Positions 1 through 7,235 of a stretch of DNA of 64,000 nt are shown here, one piece after another. A program made the translations under genes and the position numbers. Position 1 is the stretch's first letter, and each line of letters opens with the position of its first letter. The notes below the pieces were generated by a model. It made no database searches. It worked only from the letters and a program-made list of their open reading frames with translations, and was not told where the DNA came from. This stretch comes from Nocardioides sp. GY 10113 (GTDB lineage: Bacteria; Actinomycetota; Actinomycetes; Propionibacteriales; Nocardioidaceae): assembly GCF_004919105.1 (NCBI RefSeq), contig NZ_STGK01000003.1:308366-372365 (forward strand), in the 5' to 3' direction.

Positions 1-756
1 GGTGCCCTCGGTGAGCAGCGTGATCTCCTTGGCGTCGGCCTCCATCGCGCTGGTGTCGATCGCGGTCGCGATCACGTCGTCGATCGCGACCGGCAGCGGG
101 GAGGCGATCGGCTCGTCGCCCTGCAGTCGGGAGAGCTCGATGATCTGCTGCACCAGCTTGGAGAGCCGGTCGCTCTCGGTCTTCATCCGGGAGGCGAAGC
201 GGTGCACCGCCTCGGGGTCGTCGGCGGCGTCCTGCACCGCCTCGGCGAGCAGGTGGATCGCGCCGACCGGCGTCTTCAGCTCGTGGCTGACGTTGGCCAC
301 GAAGTCGCGGCGCACGGCCTCGACCCGACGCTCGCGGGTGCGGTCCTCGACCAGCACCAGCACCAGGCGGGGACCGAGCGGCGCGACCCGCGCCGAGACG
401 GTGCGCTCCGGTCCGTGGGTGCGGCGCAGGGTGAGCTCGGTGTCGCGGATCTGTCCGTCGCGGCGCACGTCGCGCACCATCGTGCCGAGGTCGACGGAGA
501 CCAGCATCTTGCCGCGGACCACACCCATCGCGTACGCCGGTGCGGAGGCCTTGACCACGACGTCGTCCTCGTCGACGACGACCGCGCTGCTGCGCAGCAC
601 GGAGAGCACGGCCGCCACGCCCTGCGGCACCAGCGGCGCCTCGGGCTCGACCATGCGGTTCTGCTGGCGATCGCTCAGGTGCCACGCGAGCATGGCGCTC
701 CCGGCGACGAGTGCGCCGAGCAGCGCGGCCAGGAAGGCCTGCGTCGACGGATCCAC
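1..756 (-). CDS. senX3: Sensor histidine kinase SenX3/PhoR-type (5' part only; runs off the left edge)
   Basis: Phosphate-sensing membrane histidine kinase that would phosphorylate a PhoP/RegX3 response regulator, presumably encoded just beyond the left edge. The visible 252 codons begin at GTG 756. They show one N-terminal membrane segment (about residues 6-25), a PAS-like region (about 45-130), and the HisKA H-box VANVSHELKTP with phospho-acceptor His158. The ATP-binding domain lies outside the window. The start is set by a -10 hexamer TACGAT (763-768, minus strand) exactly 6 nt upstream, which suggests a leaderless mRNA. Divergent phoU shares the intergenic region with a PHO box. The H-box and the phoU neighbour make the family secure; the choice between senX3 and phoR as a name is convention. 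Confidence 0.88.
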   Translation of the reverse strand, partial: MDPSTQAFLAALLGALVAGSAMLAWHLSDRQQNRMVEPEAPLVPQGVAAVLSVLRSSAVVVDEDDVVVKASAPAYAMGVVRGKMLVSVDLGTMVRDVRRDGQIRDTELTLRRTHGPERTVSARVAPLGPRLVLVLVEDRTRERRVEAVRRDFVANVSHELKTPVGAIHLLAEAVQDAADDPEAVHRFASRMKTESDRLSKLVQQIIELSRLQGDEPIASPLPVAIDDVIATAIDTSAMEADAKEITLLTEGT

Positions 757-762
757 GTCATG

Positions 763-768
763 ATCGTA
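763..768 (-). promoter_or_regulatory. -10 element of senX3 (leaderless)
   Basis: TACGAT on the minus strand lies 6 nt before GTG 756. It fits the actinobacterial TANNNT -10, so transcription would start at the start codon. No Shine-Dalgarno is visible. Confidence 0.55.
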
Positions 769-817
769 CGGTGGCGCCAGGTGCGGCCTCGGAATCGTGG
801 CGCAGCACGTTCGGGAT

Positions 818-839
818 GTTCACTCCCCGTTCACCGGGA
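818..839. promoter_or_regulatory. PHO box: two 11-bp direct repeats in the senX3/phoU divergent promoter
   Basis: GTTCACTCCCC is followed directly by GTTCACCGGGA. Both units match the actinobacterial PHO-box layout of tandem 11-nt units with a conserved GTTCACC core, which is bound by PhoP (RegX3). The box sits between divergent senX3 and phoU, where such boxes drive phosphate-starvation autoregulation in Streptomyces. The repeats are seen directly; binding is inferred. Confidence 0.75.
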
Positions 840-877
840 GTGGAGAGTGTGTCACTTTCTCGGCATCGACGCCGTCA

Positions 878-883
878 TAGGCT
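878..883 (+). promoter_or_regulatory. -10 element of phoU (leaderless)
   Basis: TAGGCT ends 6 nt before ATG 890. The PHO box ends 38 nt upstream of this hexamer, a position suited to activation or occlusion. Confidence 0.55.
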
Positions 884-889
884 CGTCGC

Positions 890-1543
890 ATGCGTGAGGC
901 CTTCGATGAACAGCTCGACTCCATCTTCGTGGACCTGGCGGCGATGAGCCGTCGCGTCCAGACCGCGGTGGAGCAGGCCACCCTTGCGCTGACCTCCGGA
1001 GACCCGATGATCGCCGAGCAGGTGATCAGCGACGACATCGTGATCGACCGGATGCGCGAGCAGACCGAGGACGCGGCGTTCAACCTGCTCTCCCTCCAGC
1101 AGCCCGTCGCCGGCGACCTGCGGACGCTGGTCGGCGCGCTGCGCATGGTCACCGAGCTCGAGCGGATGGGCGACCTGTCGGTGCACGTCGCGAAGGTGGC
1201 CCGGCTGCGGGTGCCCGACCTGGCCGTGCCGGGCGAGGTGCAGCCGACGATGCAGCGGATGGCCGAGGTCGCCAAGGACATGGTCGCCCGCGTCACCGAC
1301 ATCATCCTGACCCGCGACGTCGAGTCGGCGATCGCTCTCGGCCGCGACGACGAGGAGATGGACCAGCTGCGCCGCGGCACCTTCCAGATCCTGCTCTCCG
1401 ACGACTGGTCGCACGGCGTCGAGGCCGCGGTCGACGTCGCGCTGCTGGGCCGGTACTACGAGCGGATCGCCGACCACGCGGTGTCGATCGCCAACCGGGT
1501 GATCTTCGTGGTCACCGGGCACAACAGGCACGGCGTCAGCTGA
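890..1543 (+). CDS. phoU: Phosphate signalling complex protein PhoU
   Basis: 217 aa, the usual PhoU length (210-240). PhoU is a cytoplasmic all-helical protein that links the PstSCAB phosphate transporter to the histidine kinase and represses the Pho regulon when phosphate is plentiful. The translation shows two repeated PhoU helical-bundle domains with the typical motifs: R-x-F-x-x-x-L near the N-terminus, AGDLRTLVGALRMVTELERMGD in the first domain, and YYERIADHAVSIANRVIFVVTG in the second. ATG 890 is 6 nt after a -10 hexamer. It diverges from senX3 across a PHO box, as in other actinobacteria. No pst genes are in the window. A perfect 40-bp palindrome follows the gene and probably terminates it. 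Confidence 0.95.
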   Translation: MREAFDEQLDSIFVDLAAMSRRVQTAVEQATLALTSGDPMIAEQVISDDIVIDRMREQTEDAAFNLLSLQQPVAGDLRTLVGALRMVTELERMGDLSVHVAKVARLRVPDLAVPGEVQPTMQRMAEVAKDMVARVTDIILTRDVESAIALGRDDEEMDQLRRGTFQILLSDDWSHGVEAAVDVALLGRYYERIADHAVSIANRVIFVVTGHNRHGVS

Positions 1544-1580
1544 GCTCGGGCCCCGGGCCGTCGTGAGACGGCGTCACAGC

Positions 1581-1620
1581 GACACTGGCCCCCATCTCGC
1601 GCGAGATGGGGGCCAGTGTC
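1581..1620. terminator. Perfect 20+20 palindrome between convergent phoU and gpmA
   Basis: The 20-nt arm from 1581 is followed with no loop by its exact reverse complement ending at 1620. It lies between two convergent genes, so it probably terminates both. There is no U-tract, which is common in high-GC actinobacteria. Confidence 0.75.
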
Positions 1621-1653
1621 GATGAACAGGCGCGTGCGCCGAGCGGTGCGAGG

Positions 1654-2400
1654 TCAGCGCCCCTGGTTGGCGACGGCCGCCGCGGCCTCGGCCGCGGCCT
1701 CCGGGTCCAGGTAGCGGCCGCCGGGCACCAGCGGGGCCAGGCTCTCGTCGTCGAGCTCGTAGAGCAGCGGCATCCCGGTCGGGATGTTCAGGCCGGCGAT
1801 GTCCTCGTCGCTGATCCCGTCCAGGTGCTTCACGATGGCCCGGAGGCTGTTGCCGTGGGCGGCGATCAGCACGGTCCGGCCGGAGCGGAGGTCGGGGACG
1901 ATGCTGGCCTCCCAGTAGGGGAGCATCCGCTCGATGACGTCCTTGAGGCACTCGCTGCGCGGCATCTCCTCGCCGAGGTCGGCGTACCGCGGGTCGCCGA
2001 CCTGGGAGAACTCGTCGTCGTCGGCCAGCGGCGGCGGAGGGGTGTCGAAGGAGCGACGCCAGAGCATGAACTGCTCCTCGCCGAACTCCGCCAGCGTCTG
2101 CTTCTTGTCCTTGCCCTGCAGGGCGCCGTAGTGGCGCTCGTTCAGGCGCCAGGAGCGGCGCACCGGGATCCAGTGCCGGTCGGCGGCGTCGAGCGCCAGC
2201 GCCGCGGTGTTGATGGCGCGCCGCTGCAGGGAGGTGTGCACCACGTCCGGCAGCACGCCGGCCTCCTTGAGCAGCTCACCGCCGCGGACCGCCTCGTCGC
2301 GGCCCTTCTCGGTCAGCGCGACGTCGACCCATCCGGTGAAGAGGTTCTTGGCGTTCCACTCGGACTCGCCGTGGCGCAGCAGGATCAGCGTGGCGGCCAT
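1654..2400 (-). CDS. gpmA: 2,3-bisphosphoglycerate-dependent phosphoglycerate mutase
   Basis: 248 aa, normal for dPGM. It interconverts 3- and 2-phosphoglycerate in glycolysis and gluconeogenesis. The histidine-phosphatase signature [10 protein letters not shown] begins at about residue 7, with phospho-accepting His10. RRAINTA and [16 protein letters not shown] in the middle and [10 protein letters not shown] near residue 180 (second catalytic His) complete the dPGM set. The C-terminus is an alanine-rich tail. ATG 2400 lies 5 nt after the stop codon of the upstream lipoprotein gene, so the two are probably co-transcribed. gpmA near senX3/phoU is a known actinobacterial neighbourhood. Confidence 0.96.
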   Translation of the reverse strand: MAATLILLRHGESEWNAKNLFTGWVDVALTEKGRDEAVRGGELLKEAGVLPDVVHTSLQRRAINTAALALDAADRHWIPVRRSWRLNERHYGALQGKDKKQTLAEFGEEQFMLWRRSFDTPPPPLADDDEFSQVGDPRYADLGEEMPRSECLKDVIERMLPYWEASIVPDLRSGRTVLIAAHGNSLRAIVKHLDGISDEDIAGLNIPTGMPLLYELDDESLAPLVPGGRYLDPEAAAEAAAAVANQGR

Positions 2401-2405
2401 CGGGA

Positions 2406-3062
2406 TCAGTGCTCCTCGGGGGCGGGCGCCTCGTCGGCGCAGTCGTAGATCGCCGAGCCCTCCAGCGCGGTGATCCCCTCGGAGGCCTCCTCGGCGGCGG
2501 CCTCCTCCTCGGTCGCGGTCTCGTCGCCGTGGGCCGCGTCGGTCTCCTCGGAGTGAGCACCCTCCTCGGCCTCCGCCTCCGGCGCCGCCTCGCCGGCGAG
2601 CTCGGCGTACTGGAAGCACGGCTTCACGACCGGCACGTTCAGCGTCACCGCCTCACCGGTGCTGAAGCCGAGCTCCAGGGTGACGACGTCACCCGCGGCG
2701 AGGTCGCCGGTCAGCGGGATCGGGGTGGTCTCCTCGTCGGCGAGGTTGACGCCCGCGCCGCCGCCGACCTCGATCGGGGCGAAGGAGCCGGCGGTCACCT
2801 GGCCGGACGGGTCGGTCACCGAGTCCAGGCTGGCCGCGGTGGTGTTGTCGTTGTTGGCCAGGGCGCCGATCAGGCGGCCCGACCCCTCGGCGTCGGAGAG
2901 GATCCGGATGCCGAGCGCGTCGACCGAGGCCTCGCGGTCGTTGGCGCCCGCAGCGATCTGGTTGACCCGGTCGGTCGGGTAGTCGAAACCGCAGGCGGAC
3001 AGGGTCGCCGGCAGGGCCGCCAGGAGCAGTGCGGCGATCGCGGTCGGGCGTCGGTGAAGCAT
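2406..3062 (-). CDS. Small secreted lipoprotein of unknown function
   Basis: 218 aa. The N-terminus has a positively charged stretch, a hydrophobic core and the lipobox LSAC, so Cys24 would be lipidated after export and the protein anchored on the outer face of the membrane. The central part (about residues 35-165) reads as a beta-rich globular domain (GADNRE..., [40 protein letters not shown]). The last 50 residues are highly acidic and Ala/Glu/His-rich, and end in a short Cys-containing stretch. Similar lipoproteins of unknown role lie near gpm in actinobacteria. ATG 3062 was chosen because it places the signal peptide at the N-terminus. It sits directly upstream of gpmA (5-nt gap). No function can be assigned. 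Confidence 0.8.
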   Translation of the reverse strand: MLHRRPTAIAALLLAALPATLSACGFDYPTDRVNQIAAGANDREASVDALGIRILSDAEGSGRLIGALANNDNTTAASLDSVTDPSGQVTAGSFAPIEVGGGAGVNLADEETTPIPLTGDLAAGDVVTLELGFSTGEAVTLNVPVVKPCFQYAELAGEAAPEAEAEEGAHSEETDAAHGDETATEEEAAAEEASEGITALEGSAIYDCADEAPAPEEH

Positions 3063-3231
3063 GTCGGCAGGCCTCCGCTGCAGGTGTGTCCTCCGGCCGT
3101 CCGGGGTCGGACGTCGGTGGTTGATTCGGGCGGCCACACTCTAGCGGTCGCGCGCGTCAGGCGACCGACTGGTCCGTCCCGATCGCGCCCCGGCGGGCGC
3201 CGGCCGGCGGGGGTGCCCGCTCCGGCCGCCG

Positions 3232-4386
3232 TCAGCGGGAGAGGCCGTCGCGGGCGCCGAAGACGAAGAGCAGGACCACGATCACCGCGACGTACAGCGA
3301 GGACAGGGCCAGCAGTCGCGAGGCGCCGAGCTTGAGCCCGAGCCGGAGCGGGAGGTAGGTCCAGCCGTCCTCGTGGTCGGCCACCAGGCCCCACACGGCG
3401 CGGGTGAAGTGCACCCCGACGCCGAGCAGCGCGGCCAGCACCACCATCGACGTCTCGGGCGGAGAGCCGACCGCCTGGCCGCCCCAGCCGCCGTAGGAGA
3501 GGTACGCCGGGAGCATGCCGAACCCGACCGCCCACGACCAGAACGACAGCGGGCCGGTGCGCAGCACGACGTTGCCGAGCATGCCCACCGCGACGGAGGC
3601 GAGGTAGATGCAGCCGGCCGTGATGCCGGTGGTGATCGCCAACGGCACGACCAGCAGCGCGGCCAGGACGATCGCGTACCAGGCGGTGCCGACCGCCAGG
3701 CGGCCGTCGGCGATCGGCTTGCCCGCGGTGTGGTGGCGCTGGTCGCGGCGCTTGTCGACGATGTCGTTGTGCCAGCCGAGGATCGTCTGGCCCACCAGCA
3801 CGGTGACCACGATGACCCCGGACTCCCGGGCCGGCCGGCCGGAGAGGACGGCCGCGAAGCCCATCCCGAGCGCCATCGCCACCGCCTGCTTGAGGTGGCC
3901 CGCCTGGAGCAGCGTGACGACCACCCACTCGCGCGGGGAGCCGTCGGCGATCCAGCCCAGGCGCCGGCGGCGAGGAGCGGTGGGGAGCGGCGGCGCCTGC
4001 GGCGGGCGAGCGCCGTCCGCGTCCGGGGCGTCGTACGCGCCCTCGCCCTGGGCGGTGTCGTCGTCGCTCGGCTGCTCCGCGGCCAGCTCGGCGGCCTCCT
4101 CGGCGGCCTCCTCGGCGGCGAAGTCGCGTCGGCTGACCGCAACCGCGGCGAGGTAGGCATCGACGTCGGTCACCCCGTGGGGGGCGAGCGACGGTGCCTC
4201 GGCGTCGGCCGCCGGTGCGTCGGCCCCCCAGCTGTCGACCTCCGGAGCGCCCGTCCCCGCGCCCGTCCCCGCGTCCGTGCCCGCGTCCGTGCCCGTGGCG
4301 GGCGCGTCGTCATCACCGTCGGCCCGGTCGGTCGCCGTCGCCTCCCCGGCAGTGCGGCCGCGTCGCCAGCGCTGCGTGTTCCCCAT
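3232..4386 (-). CDS. UbiA-family prenyltransferase with a long acidic N-terminal extension
   Basis: 384 aa. The C-terminal 240 residues form a multi-pass membrane domain with the first Asp-rich prenyl-diphosphate motif NDIVDKRRD (207-215), followed by QRHHTAGKPIADG. This is typical of UbiA enzymes that transfer a prenyl chain to an aromatic or sugar-phosphate acceptor. The acceptor cannot be read from sequence; menaquinone, heme and decaprenyl-phosphate pathways are all possible. The first 140 residues are an acidic, low-complexity, probably disordered extension with a TDAG/TGAG repeat built from 12-bp DNA repeats (about 4254-4310), which is not usual in the family. ATG 4386 is preceded 7 nt upstream by GATACT, a -10-like hexamer. 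It diverges from carD. Confidence 0.85.
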   Translation of the reverse strand: MGNTQRWRRGRTAGEATATDRADGDDDAPATGTDAGTDAGTGAGTGAPEVDSWGADAPAADAEAPSLAPHGVTDVDAYLAAVAVSRRDFAAEEAAEEAAELAAEQPSDDDTAQGEGAYDAPDADGARPPQAPPLPTAPRRRRLGWIADGSPREWVVVTLLQAGHLKQAVAMALGMGFAAVLSGRPARESGVIVVTVLVGQTILGWHNDIVDKRRDQRHHTAGKPIADGRLAVGTAWYAIVLAALLVVPLAITTGITAGCIYLASVAVGMLGNVVLRTGPLSFWSWAVGFGMLPAYLSYGGWGGQAVGSPPETSMVVLAALLGVGVHFTRAVWGLVADHEDGWTYLPLRLGLKLGASRLLALSSLYVAVIVVLLFVFGARDGLSR

Positions 4387-4592
4387 GGCGAGCAGTATCG
4401 ACCACGGGACCGGCGACCGGGCGGCGTACCGCGGAACGGGCTCCCGGCGCGTCGGCGGCCGGTCGGCCGGGGCCTCGGGGCCAGGTCGGCCGTCGAGGGC
4501 CCTACGGGCCCTGCGCGTCGCCGGCGGTGCCGGCGCGGCTCGCGGTGGGCGGGCACCCTGCCAGAGAAAAACGGGTCGTTCACGCAGTTCCG

Positions 4593-4609
4593 ACACGTTT
4601 CGAACGTGT
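4593..4609. promoter_or_regulatory. Dyad-symmetric candidate operator upstream of carD
   Basis: ACACGTT-TCG-AACGTGT is a perfect 7-3-7 inverted repeat about 100 bp upstream of the carD -10. The geometry suits a dimeric repressor or activator, but no cognate factor can be named. Confidence 0.4.
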
Positions 4610-4702
4610 TTCCGGCCACTGTGCAACACACGGGAGACGATCTGTCAAGCCCGGATTGCCAGGCTGACCTGCGCAAACGCTTTCTGAGACTTCGCTGAGA
4701 CG

Positions 4703-4711
4703 TGGTAAGAT
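4703..4711 (+). promoter_or_regulatory. Extended -10 promoter of carD
   Basis: TGGTAAGAT carries both the TG extension and a good TANNNT hexamer (4706-4711). No convincing -35 is seen. The implied leader is about 20 nt and includes the purine-rich ribosome binding site GGAAGGGG. Confidence 0.55.
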
Positions 4712-4737
4712 GGCGGTCCAGGAAGGGGTTTGCTCAT

Positions 4738-5223
4738 ATGACTTTCACCGTCGGCGAAACGGTCGTCTATCCCAATCACGGGGCCGCAGTCATCGAGGAC
4801 ATCGAGATGCGGACGATCAAGGGAGAGGAGCGTCAGTACCTCGTACTCCGCATCGTGGCACAGCAGGACCTGGTAGTGAGGGTTCCCGCGTGCAATCTCG
4901 ATCTCGTAGGTGTCCGGGACGTGGTGGACAAGGACGGCCTGGATCGGGTCTTCAGTGTGCTCCGTGCCGAGCACGTCGAGGAGCCGACCAACTGGTCGCG
5001 CCGCTACAAGGCCAACTTGGAGAAGCTGCACAGCGGCGACGTCATGAAGGTGGCCGAGGTCGTTCGTGACCTGTGGCGTCGGGAGCGTGACCGCGGCCTG
5101 TCGGCCGGGGAGAAGCGGATGCTCGCCAAGGCCCGTCAGATCCTCGTCTCCGAGCTCGCGCTCGCTGAGCACACGAACGAGGACAAGGCGGAGACGATCC
5201 TCGACGAGGTTCTCGCGTCCTGA
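4738..5223 (+). CDS. carD: RNA polymerase-binding transcription factor CarD
   Basis: 161 aa, matching mycobacterial CarD (162 aa) almost throughout. CarD binds the RNA polymerase beta subunit through its N-terminal RID (Tudor-like) domain and stabilises open complexes at rRNA and housekeeping promoters. The RID is seen at residues 1-55 ([33 protein letters not shown]). The helical DNA-binding domain follows, with the conserved [14 protein letters not shown] and [20 protein letters not shown] segments, including the conserved Trp of RDLWRR used for DNA opening. ATG 4738 is selected over upstream codons because the mature CarD N-terminus starts there and GGAAGGGG sits 7-9 nt upstream. A strong hairpin ends the unit. 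Confidence 0.97.
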   Translation: MTFTVGETVVYPNHGAAVIEDIEMRTIKGEERQYLVLRIVAQQDLVVRVPACNLDLVGVRDVVDKDGLDRVFSVLRAEHVEEPTNWSRRYKANLEKLHSGDVMKVAEVVRDLWRRERDRGLSAGEKRMLAKARQILVSELALAEHTNEDKAETILDEVLAS

Positions 5224-5240
5224 TCGACACGTAGCTGTCC

Positions 5241-5272
5241 AAGCGCCCCGCGGCCCACGCCGCGGGGCGCTT
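5241..5272 (+). terminator. Intrinsic terminator after carD
   Basis: A perfect 13-bp stem (AAGCGCCCCGCGG with its complement) and a 6-nt loop are followed by TGTCGTCT. It lies 18 nt after the carD stop. Confidence 0.75.
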
Positions 5273-5310
5273 GTCGTCTCCGGGGGCAGGAACACTAGGT
5301 TGGGGGCGTC

Positions 5311-5931
5311 ATGAGCACCCTCCCGCCCGAGGAGCCGACGCCGTACGGCGCCTCCGCCGAGCCGACTCCCGAGCTCGAGCCCGCGTCCGGCGTGATCGTG
5401 GACGAGGGACGTGGCGCGCTGCCGTTCGCGCTGATCCACGGCGAGTCGCTGGTGGCCACCGCCGCCTGGTCCGCCGGCGAGGCGGGCATCGAGCTGATCG
5501 ACGCCAGCCTCGGGTGGGACGTGGTGGTGGACCGCGAGGAGCCCCTCGTCCTGCACGACCCGCTGTGCCCGATGACGCCGCCTGAGTTCCTGGCGGACTG
5601 CGTGCGCGCCGCGCTCGCGACCGGCGAGGTCGTGGTCGGCGTCCGGCCGGTGACCGACACGGTCAAGGAGGTCGTCGGGGGCCGGATCGGCGCCACCGTC
5701 GACCGTGAGTCGCTGGTCGCCGTCTGCTCGCCGCTCGTGCTGCCGCCCGCGCTGCTGGCCCGACTCGTCGGGGAGGGCGGGCTGCCGGCGGCGGGCTTCG
5801 CCGAGCAGGTCGCCTTCCTGCGCGAGCGGGACTACCCGGTGCTGCTGGTCGACGCCCCGGCCGGCGCTCGCCGGGTCACCTCGGTCGCCGACGTGGCCGT
5901 GCTCGAGGCACAGACCCGCCCGGCGCGCTAG
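5311..5931 (+). CDS. Degenerate IspD-like protein (no intact nucleotidyltransferase site)
   Basis: 206 aa. The middle reads as an eroded IspD/TarI-type cytidylyltransferase: LVLHDPLCPMTPPEFLADCV aligns with the IHDGARPL...PALF segment of the true IspD encoded at 6359-7129, and GEVVVGVRPVTDTVKEVVGG matches the family's PVTDT(I/V)K loop. The N-terminal CTP-binding motif (A-A-G-x-G-x-R) is absent and replaced by a Pro/Glu-rich start. The lysines that bind CTP and the C-terminal TD-D motif are not seen. It therefore probably does not make CDP-methylerythritol. It may be structural or regulatory, or a relic kept for another role. It follows carD after a terminator and has an intact frame. Confidence 0.75.
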   Translation: MSTLPPEEPTPYGASAEPTPELEPASGVIVDEGRGALPFALIHGESLVATAAWSAGEAGIELIDASLGWDVVVDREEPLVLHDPLCPMTPPEFLADCVRAALATGEVVVGVRPVTDTVKEVVGGRIGATVDRESLVAVCSPLVLPPALLARLVGEGGLPAAGFAEQVAFLRERDYPVLLVDAPAGARRVTSVADVAVLEAQTRPAR

Positions 5932-5967
5932 CTCGCGGTCGGCGCGGTGGGCGTGGCCGGCGCCGGG

Positions 5968-6147
5968 TCAGGCCGCCGTCGTGGCGGCGGCCCGTTCGCG
6001 GCGCAGCTCGGCCAGGCGCTCGCGGAGGTCCGGGTCGTCCATGACCAGCCAGACCAGCCCGCAGTCCTGGGGCCCCGTCGCGCCGGGGCTGCACAGCGTG
6101 CACGGCTCCCCGAGCCGGATCGGGCACTGCGGGACGGGCTTTCCCAT
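5968..6147 (-). CDS. Small Cys-rich protein (DUF6767-like)
   Basis: 59 aa. Four cysteines (8, 16, 19, 29) in a CPIRLGEPCTLC...GPQDC arrangement look like a small zinc-binding knuckle. A charged helix, DDPDLRERLAELRRERA, follows. I recognise the pattern GATGPQDCGLVWLVMDDP as a conserved actinobacterial small protein (DUF6767); function unknown. ATG 6147 is supported by TACCGT (6155-6160, minus strand) 7 nt upstream, suggesting leaderless expression. It lies downstream of ispD on the same strand but beyond a large inverted repeat, so it is probably transcribed on its own. Confidence 0.78.
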   Translation of the reverse strand: MGKPVPQCPIRLGEPCTLCSPGATGPQDCGLVWLVMDDPDLRERLAELRRERAAATTAA

Positions 6148-6253
6148 GCCTTCCACGGTAGGCCGGGTCGGGCCCGGGCCCCAATGGCGGCGGGTGCTGC
6201 GGGGTGACTGTTCCGTCACAGTGTGCGGTGCGCGTCGTGGGCGGGTGGGGGCA

Positions 6254-6363
6254 TGTAACACGCCGTTGCACGCGCTGGCCGGTCGTCTGCGCTGCTGGGC
6301 TCCCGTTGGAACGGGCTTCCGGGGACGCCAACGGTCGCCCAGCGCCCGCAACGGCGTGTTACA
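6254..6363. repeat. 110-bp element with 16-bp perfect terminal inverted repeats (MITE-like)
   Basis: TGTAACACGCCGTTGC at 6254-6269 is repeated as an exact reverse complement at 6348-6363. The element is flanked on both sides by GCA. Inner inverted repeats lie at 6294-6300/6337-6343 and 6302-6307/6310-6315. The right end contains the ispD stop codon. Either a miniature mobile element or a very large terminator hairpin would fit. Confidence 0.55.
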
Positions 6364-7129
6364 GCACCCGGTCGACCAGCGCCGCGGCCGTGGCCAGGTC
6401 CTCGGGCCAGGTCACCTTCAGGTTGGTCGGGCTGCCCTCGATCGCGTGCACCTCGAACCGGTCCGGCGCGCTCCGCTCGAAGCAGGCGGCGGTGTCGGTG
6501 CCCTCGAACCCCTCGGCGGCCGCCGCCTGGTAGGCGCGGCGCAGCGGCTGGGCCCGGAACGCCTGGGGGGTCTGCACGCCGCGCAGGACGCGGCCGTCGC
6601 CGGCCCCGCGGCCCGGCGACGTCGGCCCGAGCGCCGGCGAGGCCGGGTCACGGGGGAGCAGGCCGGCGAGGTCGACGACCGGGACCGCGCCGCCGTACCG
6701 CCGGGCGGTGTCCAGGGCGGTGGCGAACAGAGCGGGCGGGGCCAGCGGGCGCGCGCCGTCGTGGATCGCCACCGCGTCGATCCGCCCGGCGTCGATGTCG
6801 GGCCCGAGCAGCTCGAGCGCGGCCTCCTCCGAGGCGTGCCGGGTGGCGCCGCCCTCGACCAGCAGCACCTCGCGCTCCTCGCCCAGGTCGGGCAGCAGCG
6901 CCGCGGCGACGGCCTCCCGTTCGCCGGGCGCGCAGACCACGACCACCCGGACCACGCCGGGCACGGCCAACGCCGCGCGAACGCTCCAGGCGAGCACCGG
7001 ACGCGGACCGAGCGGGAGCAGGATCTTGTTCACGCCGGCGCCGACGCGGCTGCCGCTGCCGGCGCCGAGGACGACGATCGCGGCGCCGGGGATCGGGGGC
7101 AGCGGGGCGGTGGAGGGCTGGTCGGTCAT
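6359..7129 (-). CDS. ispD: 2-C-methyl-D-erythritol 4-phosphate cytidylyltransferase
   Basis: 256 aa. It transfers CMP from CTP to methylerythritol 4-phosphate in the MEP isoprenoid pathway. The N-terminal [30 protein letters not shown] holds the Gly-rich CTP loop and the key Lys. [24 protein letters not shown] and the C-terminal [10 protein letters not shown] and [15 protein letters not shown] are all standard IspD motifs. An insert rich in Pro/Gly (about residues 168-188) lengthens the loop before [11 protein letters not shown] 7129 opens the reading frame after TAGGGT about 9 nt upstream. The next MEP gene, ispF, lies on the same strand 1.5 kb upstream, separated by two other genes. The stop codon lies inside a 16-bp inverted repeat. 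Confidence 0.94.
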   Translation of the reverse strand: MTDQPSTAPLPPIPGAAIVVLGAGSGSRVGAGVNKILLPLGPRPVLAWSVRAALAVPGVVRVVVVCAPGEREAVAAALLPDLGEEREVLLVEGGATRHASEEAALELLGPDIDAGRIDAVAIHDGARPLAPPALFATALDTARRYGGAVPVVDLAGLLPRDPASPALGPTSPGRGAGDGRVLRGVQTPQAFRAQPLRRAYQAAAAEGFEGTDTAACFERSAPDRFEVHAIEGSPTNLKVTWPEDLATAAALVDRVL

Positions 7130-7180
7130 CGCAGCGTCACCCTAGCCGGCGTCGTGCGGCGGCCGGCCGGGAGCGTTTTC

Positions 7181-7205
7181 GTGGGTGTTACACGCCGAAA
7201 CGCTG
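7181..7205. promoter_or_regulatory. Candidate operator between ispD and the nirD-like gene
   Basis: The palindrome GTGTTACAC (7185-7193 region) is followed by GCCGAAACG. GTTAC-N5-GAAAC resembles the actinobacterial GlnR half-site pair, although GlnR sites have a 6-nt spacer. The same TGTNACACGCCG core forms the ends of the repeat at 6254-6363, so its meaning is uncertain. Confidence 0.3.
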
Positions 7206-7235
7206 CCGAGAACAGAGCCACCCTACTTTCGGCCC

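Larger units (their letters stand above)
4387..4737. other. 351-bp divergent promoter region between the UbiA gene and carD
   Basis: No gene is supported here. The carD-proximal half (about 4560-4737) is visibly richer in A/T than its surroundings. It holds a 17-bp dyad at 4593-4609 and an extended -10 (TGGTAAGAT, 4703-4711) for carD. The UbiA-proximal half has only a -10-like GATACT for the UbiA gene. Confidence 0.6.

Noticed and set aside
202..897. Long forward reading frames over the senX3 gene
   Set aside because: They are mirror frames of the histidine kinase on the reverse strand: the H-box and membrane segment are only in the reverse frame, and the forward translations are Arg/Ala/Ser-rich with no domain.
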